A stretch of 20,196 nt of DNA, taken from a virus. The notes under the pieces are model-generated. The model did no database searches. It was not told the origin of the DNA and was given only the letters and a program-made list of their open reading frames with translations. Every line of letters starts with the position of its first letter. Within the stretch, counting starts at the first letter, position 1. A program made the position numbers and the translations under genes. Positions 1-6,800 of the stretch are shown piece by piece. The stretch spans positions 1-20,196 of the IMG/VR virus record IMGVR_UViG_3300006195_000008, one strand, 5' to 3'.

Positions 1-90
1 CCCGGGGGTATTTTTCCGTCAATGTTTTTACTTTTTTGGGGGTTAAAAGTGAGCGACAACTCTAGACAAGTTCAGGGAAAGTGGTAACAG
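1..90. other. Left edge, GC-rich then T-rich non-coding stretch
   Basis: This short stretch precedes the first confident gene. It begins with a CCCGGG palindrome running into five Gs, followed by T-rich tracts at 11-15, 25-29 and 32-37 and a second G5 run at 38-42. One frame (from ATG 22 to a TAA at 85-87) is open for 21 codons and is also open back to base 1, so the tail of a gene beginning outside the window cannot be excluded. I see no convincing promoter or terminator. Such a composition could belong to a genome end or cos region, but nothing here proves it. Confidence 0.3.
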
Positions 91-324
91 ATGCTTAAAG
101 AAAGATTAACAACTGGATCGAATCCTATTAGAACAGCCAGAGAAGAAATTGAAACTTTGGGATTCAGGAAAGTTTTCTTTCTTCCAGGAACCATTGGCCT
201 GTTGGGTGGTACTATTGTAGCATCAATGATGGCAAGAAGCAGATGGAGACAGGAGATACTTCAAAAACTTTCTGATATCGAAGAACTTTTGATGAACAAC
301 GAAGGAGATAGATCAGATGAGTAA
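91..324 (+). CDS. Small putative membrane-anchored protein, unknown function
   Basis: A 77-residue protein I do not recognise. Residues about 28-48 form one hydrophobic stretch (FFLPGTIGLLGGTIVASMMA) flanked by basic residues on both sides. This suggests a single membrane helix with a short charged N-terminal part and an amphipathic, acidic C-terminal helix (about 52-70). The start is preceded by a modest AGGGAAAG ribosome site about 10 bases upstream. The stop overlaps the start of the next gene by 8 bp, so the two are probably translated together. It might be a small lysis accessory or an exclusion protein because a holin-like gene lies 1 kb downstream, but that is only a guess from position. 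Confidence 0.6.
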   Translation: MLKERLTTGSNPIRTAREEIETLGFRKVFFLPGTIGLLGGTIVASMMARSRWRQEILQKLSDIEELLMNNEGDRSDE

Positions 325-529
325 TATTCCAGATGAGAATGTTCCACACGAAGCTCAGCACGCCAAGGCAACTGATGCTCAGATGGCACGCACCTCTGAT
401 CACGCTGCTATTCCTGATCTTGCTTCACCGAGCGCGACTTATGTTCAGGCCGAAGCGGTTGCTGCTCGAAACAAGATCAACGAGATCCTTGATGTTCTTC
501 GCGATGCTGAACTGATTCCGCTTGTATAG
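317..529 (+). CDS. Small hypothetical protein with C-terminal helix
   Basis: A 70-residue protein with no recognised family. The first 45 residues are polar, Ala/Asp/His-rich and probably disordered. The last 25 (about AEAVAARNKINEILDVLRD) should form an amphipathic helix. A GAAGGAGAT ribosome site at 301-309 lies just before the ATG at 317, inside the end of the upstream gene. A competing frame beginning at 333 covers the same bases, but it lacks a ribosome site and has a less plausible composition. The 'NKINEILDVLRDAELI' ending resembles short C-terminal helices of phage head-decoration or fibre proteins, a weak resemblance that does not support a function. Confidence 0.55.
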   Translation: MSNIPDENVPHEAQHAKATDAQMARTSDHAAIPDLASPSATYVQAEAVAARNKINEILDVLRDAELIPLV

Positions 530-559
530 ATTTGAGAATGAAAAGTAAGAGGAGGTGTC

Positions 560-907
560 GTGCCCGCTAGAAAAAGAAGGTTGGAAGTTGTCCAAACAAA
601 TCGTAGACCCGCGACAACTCCCGAGGGTCGAGAGAATGAAATGGTTTCTGCGGCTATTGACCTTGCCGAGCAACAAATTCTTAGCGGAACGGCTTCATCG
701 CAGGTCATCACGCACTTCTTGAAGCTTGGCTCGACTCGAGAACGTCTCGAGCAGCAACGACTTGAGCATGAAAACGAATTGACTCGTGTAAAGATTGAAG
801 CTCTCGAATCACAGAAGCGTGTAGAAGAATTGTATCTCGAAGCTCTCACCGCAATGCGGTCTTATGCAGGAGATCTGCCAACTCCAGAATTTGATGACGA
901 AAATTAG
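560..907 (+). CDS. Coiled-coil phage protein of the packaging region (possible small terminase-type)
   Basis: This 115-residue protein starts at GTG 560 after a strong AGAGGAGGT site at 548-556. The segment PEGRENEMVSAAIDLAEQQI (21-40), then LSGTASSQVITHFLKLGSTR (41-60), then a long charged helix with heptad character (about 60-100) matches my memory of a conserved protein. It sits directly before an HNH gene in many Gram-positive siphophages and has at times been called a small terminase subunit. I see no clear helix-turn-helix DNA-binding signature beyond the N-terminal helical part, so the small-terminase role is an inference. The coiled coil suggests an oligomer. The neighbouring HNH gene overlaps its 3' end by 14 bp. 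The N-terminal dozen residues are basic (RKRR) and could touch DNA. Confidence 0.7.
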   Translation: MPARKRRLEVVQTNRRPATTPEGRENEMVSAAIDLAEQQILSGTASSQVITHFLKLGSTRERLEQQRLEHENELTRVKIEALESQKRVEELYLEALTAMRSYAGDLPTPEFDDEN

Positions 908-1310
908 AACATATCATGAGCTTTCGCAATTCACTGTCTTTGAAGATCGTTATAATTACCTTAAGTTAAAGGGAAAGGTTGGAAACAGGACATTCGGATT
1001 CGATAGATGGGTTAATCAACGATTTTACAAGTCTACTGAGTGGAAGCATGCGAAAAATTTCGTGATATCTCGTGATAACGGATGTGATTTGGGTATTCTT
1101 GGCTATGAGATTTATTCAGGACTGCTTGTTCACCATATGAACCCAATGTCGTTGAACGATGTAAAGCTTGGAAACGAGTGGATCTTTGATCCGAACTTTC
1201 TCATAACTACATCGCTTCAAACACACAATGCCATTCATTATGGAGACATAAATTTACTTCCTAGGGGTCCGATTGAAAGAACGTCAGGTGATACGACACT
1301 CTGGCGATAG
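894..1310 (+). CDS. HNH endonuclease
   Basis: Predicted metal-dependent HNH nuclease of 138 residues. The nuclease core runs from about residue 60 to 116: VISRDNGCDLGI, then LLVHHMNP with the paired His 80/81, then DPNFLITT with Asn 101, and THNAIHYGD with His 111, Asn 112 and His 115. These give the His-Asn-His pattern of the fold, without zinc-binding CxxC pairs. In HK97-like phages such proteins stimulate terminase cutting at cos sites, and the family recalled here normally sits next to the terminase. I place the start at ATG 894, overlapping the upstream stop, because the ten extra residues of an in-frame start at 864 look like read-through of the preceding gene. Neither start has a strong ribosome site, so coupling to the upstream gene is likely. 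The large terminase lies 6.8 kb away, which is unusual. Confidence 0.85.
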   Translation: MTKIRTYHELSQFTVFEDRYNYLKLKGKVGNRTFGFDRWVNQRFYKSTEWKHAKNFVISRDNGCDLGILGYEIYSGLLVHHMNPMSLNDVKLGNEWIFDPNFLITTSLQTHNAIHYGDINLLPRGPIERTSGDTTLWR

Positions 1311-1318
1311 GGGTTTAA

Positions 1319-1567
1319 ATGAATAGACATGAGGTGGCGTTATGGGCTGGTATCGCGGCGTTTTTCGGTAGTCTTCTTGCTGTTGGTATCTTTGACATCT
1401 TTAATCCCGACCAATTGCTTGAATACGTTGGTGCTTTTCTTGTGGCGTTCATCACCGCAGGATCGGTATACGCAAAGCAAAGGTTGGACGAGGCTAAAGA
1501 AAAGCGAGAAGAACTTAAAGGTCGACCATTGACGACATATGAGAGAAACAAGAGTAATGGAGGTTAA
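1319..1567 (+). CDS. Putative holin (two-helix small membrane protein)
   Basis: An 82-residue protein with two predicted membrane helices, about residues 7-28 (ALWAGIAAFFGSLLAVGIF) and 34-52 (LEYVGAFLVAFITAGSVYA). A short turn containing Asn-Pro-Asp joins them, and a highly charged Lys/Glu-rich tail fills residues 53-80. Length, topology and the charged C-terminus fit class II phage holins, which form the lesion that lets endolysin reach the cell wall. Its stop is immediately followed by the start of an M15 peptidase gene, the usual holin-lysin order. It has only a weak GGGG ribosome site, which would keep expression low. The family itself is not recognised by sequence, so the call rests on topology and neighbourhood. 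Confidence 0.7.
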   Translation: MNRHEVALWAGIAAFFGSLLAVGIFDIFNPDQLLEYVGAFLVAFITAGSVYAKQRLDEAKEKREELKGRPLTTYERNKSNGG

Positions 1568-1975
1568 ATGGCGACACGTAAACGTTTGAGTCCTCATTTT
1601 ACCGTCGAGGAATTTGATTGTAAAGACGGAAGCAAGGTTATGGCGCGTGATTATGATGGGTTGTCGCTGCTATGCAAGGTATATCTCGAACCGCTCAGGC
1701 AGAAATATGGGTCTGTAAAAATTCATAGTGGTTATCGAACAAAGGCGTATAACGCTCGGATCGGTGGAGCGTCTAATAGTTATCACGTTTATACCATTCA
1801 TGATGGCAATGATCAAGCTGCCGATATTTCTTGTGTTCGTGGGACTCCAGCACAATGGCATTCTACACTTAACTGGATTCGAAAGAACAGAATGAAGAGC
1901 AAGGGCGGACTGGGTCTTTACAGCAATTTCGTACACGTTGACCTTCGAGACTACAAATCAGATTGGAGAGGTTAA
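1568..1975 (+). CDS. M15-family peptidase, probable endolysin
   Basis: A 135-residue predicted zinc peptidase of the M15 (D-Ala-D-Ala carboxypeptidase / L-Ala-D-Glu peptidase) group, expected to cut peptide bonds in peptidoglycan. It begins with the typical HFTVEEFDCKDG segment (10-21). It then has SGYRTKAYNARIGGASNSYH (54-73), AADI (84-87) and FVHVDLR (121-127). Likely zinc ligands are His73, Asp86 and His123, with Asp125 the probable catalytic acid. The ligand pair His73-Asp86 is separated by an insert (VYTIHDGND) longer than the usual HxxGxAxD spacing; His78 inside it could be an alternative ligand. A GGAGG site lies at 1559-1563. There is no signal peptide and no cell-wall-binding domain, so it would need the adjacent holin candidate. 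A virion-associated wall-degrading role is the main alternative. Confidence 0.85.
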   Translation: MATRKRLSPHFTVEEFDCKDGSKVMARDYDGLSLLCKVYLEPLRQKYGSVKIHSGYRTKAYNARIGGASNSYHVYTIHDGNDQAADISCVRGTPAQWHSTLNWIRKNRMKSKGGLGLYSNFVHVDLRDYKSDWRG

Positions 1976-2320
1976 ATGACGAATCCTGATCCCACTACTC
2001 CCACTCCAGCTACCGTTCCACCGCCTAACGTTCCGCCTCCGGCTACTGAGCCGCCCGGACCCAGTGGCGTTCCTGCTCCTGGAACCGGAGATCCGGCTCC
2101 TTCTGTTGCTCCCGATGATGAGCCGAACGAGGCAGATCTTCCCGACAAGCCCGCAGTTGATCTTCCAGATGACAATTTCGAAACCCCTGGGGAGGAAGCT
2201 GTGCCTGACGAGGAATTCCAGGATCCCGGAGTTGCTGCTGAGGATCCCGAGACCGATAACGAAGAGCAGGACGCTGACGAAGAGGGCGAGAAGTATGACG
2301 GCGGAGATATTCCTGCTTGA
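1976..2320 (+). CDS. Proline-rich, acidic low-complexity protein
   Basis: A 114-residue protein of no recognised family, starting directly after the peptidase stop with a GAGAGG site upstream. The first 45 residues are dominated by Pro, Thr, Ala and Gly (PTTPTPATVPPP and similar). The rest is very acidic, rich in Asp and Glu (DPETDNEEQDADEEGE), with almost no hydrophobic residues. It should be disordered and strongly negatively charged. Possible roles are a spacer, a decoration or scaffold-like factor, or a soluble antagonist, none of which is shown. The opposite-strand frame is also open here because of codon bias, but it lacks a ribosome site. The clean operon fit (1-bp spacing before, good site after) supports the + strand gene. 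Confidence 0.65.
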   Translation: MTNPDPTTPTPATVPPPNVPPPATEPPGPSGVPAPGTGDPAPSVAPDDEPNEADLPDKPAVDLPDDNFETPGEEAVPDEEFQDPGVAAEDPETDNEEQDADEEGEKYDGGDIPA

Positions 2321-2341
2321 TTAATAGAAAGTGGGTGTGAG

Positions 2342-2812
2342 ATGGAACAGAGTATTCTTATTAGTACAAAGAAGATTTTGGGCATTCCTGAAGACTATAC
2401 TGTCTTTGATCTCGATATTATTACCCATATTAATACCGCATTTTCTACTCTCACCCAGCTGGGCGTGGGTCCGGCTAATGGATTCATGATCGAGGACGAA
2501 AGTGCGGTTTGGGCTGATTTTATTACGGATTATCCGTCAGGGAATTATGATACGCCAACGGGGGATGATCTTCAATATAATTCAGTGAAATCGTACGTTT
2601 TCCTCAAAGTTCGACAGTTGTTCGACCCCCCATCGACATCATATCTAATTGCGGCAACTGAAAAGCAGATTCAAGAGCTCGAGTGGCGTTTGAATACGCA
2701 TAGAGAAGAAAATGAATGGGTAGATCCTGATCCTAATGTTCGTATTGTTGAAGATATTTATGACGGAACGGTTGTGGAGGTGACAAATAGGAGACGGACA
2801 TGGCGACGGTAG
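2342..2812 (+). CDS. Head-tail connector-like (gp6/gp15-type) protein
   Basis: A 156-residue, mostly helical protein. Conserved-looking segments are SILISTKKILGI (4-15), DYTVFDLDIITHINTAFSTL (18-37), the LGVGPANGF loop (40-48), SVKSYVFLKVRQLFDPP (about 82-98) and a late ELEWRLN helix. This pattern matches a family I recall from many Gram-positive phages, annotated as head-tail connector or adaptor, related to HK97 gp6 and SPP1 gp15, which form a ring under the portal. Its position is odd: it lies among lysis and fibre genes, 9 kb upstream of the main connector genes at 13033-13639. That leaves open another role, for example at the tail tip. The start ATG 2342 follows a GTGGGTGTGAG stretch. 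Its 3' end overlaps the next gene by 13 bp. Confidence 0.65.
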   Translation: MEQSILISTKKILGIPEDYTVFDLDIITHINTAFSTLTQLGVGPANGFMIEDESAVWADFITDYPSGNYDTPTGDDLQYNSVKSYVFLKVRQLFDPPSTSYLIAATEKQIQELEWRLNTHREENEWVDPDPNVRIVEDIYDGTVVEVTNRRRTWRR

Positions 2813-3162
2813 ATATAGGACCTCCTAAAGTTGACCTGCTTCGTATTCGTGCCGGTGATCGGAATCTGTTCACTATGAAGTTGACGCAAAACGATCAGCC
2901 TTTTGATCTTACCGGATTGACGATCGAAGCACAAGCAAGATCTACGCCGATTGATACAGTTATTGCTGTTACCGCAGTTATTACAGTTATTGACGCCGAA
3001 CAAGGACACTTCGAGATGCGTTGGCCAGGCAATGAAGTACGAGCTTTGGTCGCCGACAAGGTAGCTTGGAACGGCGTATGGGATTTGCAGGTCGGTAACG
3101 GTTCGGATCCTCAGACGTTGATGGCAGGAGTATTCACGGTCGAGCCGGATGTGACCAGATGA
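2800..3162 (+). CDS. Baseplate/minor tail protein with BppU-like Ig-type domain
   Basis: A 120-residue beta-rich protein resembling the N-terminal domain of phage upper baseplate (BppU-like) proteins. Visible hallmarks are an early IRAGDRNLFTMKLTQNDQPF strand pair, then DLTGLTIEAQARS, a middle VIDAEQGHFEMRWP strand with the typical 'G.f.m.w' pattern, and a C-terminal WDLQV...GVFTVEPDVTR. In known phages this domain anchors receptor-binding or fibre modules to the tail tip. Here it stands alone and is followed, with a 4-bp ATGA overlap, by a short collagen-like protein, so the two could work as a split fibre. An AGGAGA ribosome site lies about seven bases before ATG 2800. The family assignment is moderately secure; the virion location is inferred. 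Confidence 0.7.
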   Translation: MATVDIGPPKVDLLRIRAGDRNLFTMKLTQNDQPFDLTGLTIEAQARSTPIDTVIAVTAVITVIDAEQGHFEMRWPGNEVRALVADKVAWNGVWDLQVGNGSDPQTLMAGVFTVEPDVTR

Positions 3163-3407
3163 GTACGTCTATCGAAGTAAATTCAGAAACCGAGTTGACG
3201 CTTGATTTAGCGACTCAAATAATCGGCGTTACTCAAAAAGGAATCGAGATAAGTATCGATGTTCCAGAGGCCCCGGATATTATTGTAGGGATGCCGGGGC
3301 CTACTGGTCCTCCCGGTCCTCAAGGACAATGGGAGGCTCTTACACAAGCTCAATATGATGCACTTGATCCGCCGGATTTTGATACTCTCTACGTAATCGT
3401 CGGATAG
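3159..3407 (+). CDS. Short collagen-like tail fibre protein
   Basis: An 82-residue protein with three visible parts. An N-terminal acidic beta segment (1-43) is followed by a short collagen-like stretch, GMPGPTGPPGPQG (44-56), with Gly every third residue. The C-terminal motif is WEALTQAQYDALDPPDFDTLYVIVG (58-82), of which LTQ.QYDAL...D.DTLYVI is a tail-fibre ending I recall from several phage minor tail proteins. Collagen-like repeats in phage fibres usually promote trimers. The gene overlaps the Ig-like gene by four bases, which suggests translational coupling and a physical partnership. It is too short to be a whole receptor-binding fibre, so it is more likely a linker or tip subunit. Confidence 0.7.
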   Translation: MSTSIEVNSETELTLDLATQIIGVTQKGIEISIDVPEAPDIIVGMPGPTGPPGPQGQWEALTQAQYDALDPPDFDTLYVIVG

Positions 3408-3415
3408 GAGAGATA

Positions 3416-3811
3416 ATGGCAACTGGATTAGCATCGGCGATTGCGCAGGCTATGTTGAATGCGCTTTGTCGTAATGTTGCTTGGACTCAACCAGCAGGCT
3501 TTTTCGTTAAATTGCATACGGCCGATCCAGGAGCTGCGGGTGCAACTGCGGCTTTCGGTGATGCAACTCGACAGCCTGTTACGTTTTCGGCAGCTGCTGC
3601 AGATGGTACGATCACTAACTCGGCTGATGTGAACTGGGTGAACGTGACGGCAGCAGGAACAGTTACGCATGTTTCTTTCTGGTCCGCATCTTCAGGTGGT
3701 ACTTTCCTTGGTTCGGACGATCTAGCAACTCCGCGTACGCTTTCGATTGGTGACAACTTTACGATCTTGGCGGGTGATGTCGATCTAAGTCTCGCTCCGA
3801 TCGCAGCGTAA
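3416..3811 (+). CDS. Minor tail protein (actinophage-type fibre domain)
   Basis: A 131-residue, beta-rich, Ala/Thr/Ser-rich protein. The start SAIAQAMLNALCRN, then FFVKLHTADPGAAG (29-42), NWVNVTAAGTVTHVSFWSAS (73-92) and GGTFLGSD followed by a terminal beta segment with GDNFTI match a small minor tail protein family that I recall as common in actinobacterial phages. There it lies among fibre genes near the tail tip. The role in binding the host surface is inferred. An AGGAGAG site (3405-3411) precedes ATG 3416, and the stop overlaps the start of the long fibre gene by one base (TAATG). Its composition matches the N-terminal third of the next gene, and both are probably parts of one adhesion module. 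Confidence 0.75.
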   Translation: MATGLASAIAQAMLNALCRNVAWTQPAGFFVKLHTADPGAAGATAAFGDATRQPVTFSAAAADGTITNSADVNWVNVTAAGTVTHVSFWSASSGGTFLGSDDLATPRTLSIGDNFTILAGDVDLSLAPIAA

Positions 3812-6800
3812 TGCCTCCGGTTCTTGATACCGTAGGAGCAGCGATTGCTTCAGGTAACAATGTTTCTACTCCAACTACGTTGACGCCAGCTCTTCCTGCG
3901 CATTCGGTAGGAGAGTTACTACTCGCGGCAACTTTCTGCCGATCAGGAACTCCAACTGTCGCGACTCCATCTGGATGGACACAGCTGGTTAATGTAGCTG
4001 GTACAAACGGCAGAATTGCTTTGTTTGGGAAAATCGCAGCGTCAGGTAGTGAGAGTGCTCCGAGTATTGTCTGGTCAGGTTTGACAACCGGTACGTCTGG
4101 TACTCCGGTTCAAGCTCAATGTGCTGTTTTCTCAGGTATGTTGGATACGATTACCGGAATTACCGATGTTCTTGGAACGGTTGAGAATGGTGCAGCTAGT
4201 ACCAGCGCTGCTGCAAGTGGAAATGCGATTACGACGGTTGATCCTGACGATTGTGTAATCGCGCTTTCGTGTCGATTGGATGATGTTGGTACTTGGACGC
4301 CACCGGCTGGATTTACAGCAATCGGTTCTGCTCTTACAACTTCCGGTGCCGATATGTCCTTTGCCTGGGCTTATCAGGTCAAGGCAACTCCAGGTTCAGT
4401 AGCACCTGCAGATTTTGGTCTCGTTGGAGCATCGAGTTTTGCTTCTAGTGGTATCTTGATTGCACTCAAGAAGCGAATTCCAGTAACGCTCTTTGGCGCA
4501 GTCTCTATGCCGATTACCTTTGAGGCTGTTACTCAATGGAGAGTACTTCCTAAAACTGAGACGCTGATTGACGAGTTTAATACTCTTGATACGACCAAAT
4601 GGAAACTGAGAACTAATGTTGCTCTTTCAGGAGGTCAAGCAAGACTTGTAAATCAGACAACAGTTGAGGCTGTTCTTGCAACGAATAGTCCTGGAATACT
4701 TGAATACGATTTTACTAAATCATCGGTTTTAGGTATGGTTACTCCCTCTCTATTGCCGCCGACTAATTTTTCTCGATATACTAATTTCGCAGTTCGAACG
4801 GGAGTTGAGGGCGATTATGTAGGATGGAGTATTATTGCATACTCAACAGGTCAGGTTGATATTAAGGGCGGCGTGTTTAAAAATCATGCCGTGCAAGCTG
4901 GGGGTTATCAAGCTGCATATAATGCGACGGCTCATAAGTACCTTCGTATGCGTGAAAATAATGGTACTGTTTATTTAGATACATCTCCAGACGGAAGTAC
5001 ATGGACGCAACGAGTAGCTACTGCTTGTGATTTACCTCTTAATAAAGTAAGAATTTCTTTTGTATCTAAATCGCCCTTGGATGGCGAAGCTCTTGATTAT
5101 GCTTATCTCGATAATTTTAATTATACTATTCCGAAAATGGAAACGTTTCAGGACGATTTTGCATCACCGCCTGCGCCGCCTAAATGGAACGATGGCTCAG
5201 ATTACGGATGGGATATTAGTCAACGTCTTCTTCTCAATTGTGTTGTAGCATATGGCTATATTTCTACGTGGGATGGTGGAACAGGAGGTGTTTATGATTT
5301 AATAGGATCGTATATTCATGCGAAGGTAACGCCGCCTCCTGTTGGTACTGGAACAAAAGAAACATATATGGAAGTTAGTAGGATGGGTACTTCCGGTGCG
5401 ACTCGAGACGGTGTTTCTCTTTTCGTTGCTGGTTCAAATTTAGGCGCATTCAAGAAAATTGCTGGAGCTACTGTCGCATCGGCTACATCACGACCTTACG
5501 ATCCAGTAAACGATCAGTGGTTTCGCATTCGAGAACAAGCTGGGACAATCTACTGCGATACTTCACCTGATGGTATAAGTTGGACGAATTTCTGGTCGAC
5601 ACCTGCGAATTTCGACGTAACAAGATGTTGGGCAGCATTTACTTCTGGTTATTATGGAACTGAAACCGCTTCACAAGCTTCTATCGATAGTGTTAATGTC
5701 CCGCAAGTTCCGACTGGTCCGACTACATATTACGGGATTACTTCTACAGCGCTGGCGTTTAATCAAGTCGTACAAGGTCGACGTCGAACGTTTAGTCAAA
5801 TCGCTGCACCGTTTGTATTCGCCAAAGAAGTTCAAGGTCGACGCAAAGTATTCGGACAGATAGCGTCACCGTTTCTATTCGCCAAAGAAGTTCTGGCTCA
5901 ACGCAAGACTTTTGGACAAATCACAGCACCGTTCGTGTTTGTCAAGGATCTTCAGGGCCAACGCAAGACTTTTGGACAAATCACAGCACCGTTCGTGTTT
6001 GTCAAGGATCTTCAGGGCCAACGCAAGACGTTCGGACAAATCGCTGCTCCATTTGTATTCTCGAAAGACGTTCAAGGTCGACTTAAAGTATTTGGACAGA
6101 TCGCATCGCCGTTCCTATTCTTCAAAGATGTTCAGGCCCGACGTAAGACGTTTGGCCAAATTCTCTCTCCATATCTTTTTTCTAAAGATATTCGTGGTCA
6201 GCGAAAAACATTTAGTTCAATAGATTCGCCGATAACTATTCCGATCTCAATAGCTGGATCTCGTGTCGGTTTGACTCTTTATGGAGTTGTAGCTCGTCCG
6301 ATTGCTTTTGGAGCAGCTGTTGACGGAAAGCGAAAAACGTTCGGACAAATCGTAGCACCTTTTGCATTTGTCAAGGATCTTCGCGGGCAACGCAAGACGT
6401 TCGGTCAAACATCGCTTCCGATCATATTCATAAAGGAAGCGGTTGGACGCGAATGGATGTATGGCCAAACGTCAATGCAGACGTTGTTCGGAAAGGAAGT
6501 GTCAGGACGTCGAAAGACATTTGGCCAGCTTGCGTTTCCGATGAATTTTACCAGAGATCTTCGTGGTAGTCGGAAAACTTTCGGCAAGATCGATGATCTT
6601 CTCATATTTACAGCGTTTGTCGACGGTCGGGGATTTGTAGGATCGAAGACTTATTATGGGAAGATTGACAGTCCGTTTACTTTCTCAAAACAATTCTCGG
6701 CTTCTCGCAAGACATTCGGGAGAATCATAGCTCCTCATATTTTTGGATCCGCTTCGCAAGGGATTAGACAGACGTTTGGTGAGCTAGATTTTCCTATGGA

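Noticed and set aside
864-893. Upstream ATG (864) for the HNH gene
   Set aside because: The ten added residues overlap the 3' end of the preceding gene, have no ribosome site and do not look like the family N-terminus; ATG 894 does.
1972-2385. Minus-strand frame of 137 codons over the proline/acid-rich gene
   Set aside because: Its Gly/Ser-rich product is a complement artefact; the + strand gene has operon fit and a ribosome site.
5755-6210. Regular 60-bp repeats as a possible CRISPR array
   Set aside because: Units are contiguous, lack unique spacers and encode an in-frame 20-residue protein repeat.
5912-6223. Open frame of 103 codons (+) and another of 66 codons on the opposite strand (5875-6075) in the repeat region
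   Set aside because: Both are by-products of the repeated DNA, show the same periodicity as the true fibre frame and have no ribosome sites.
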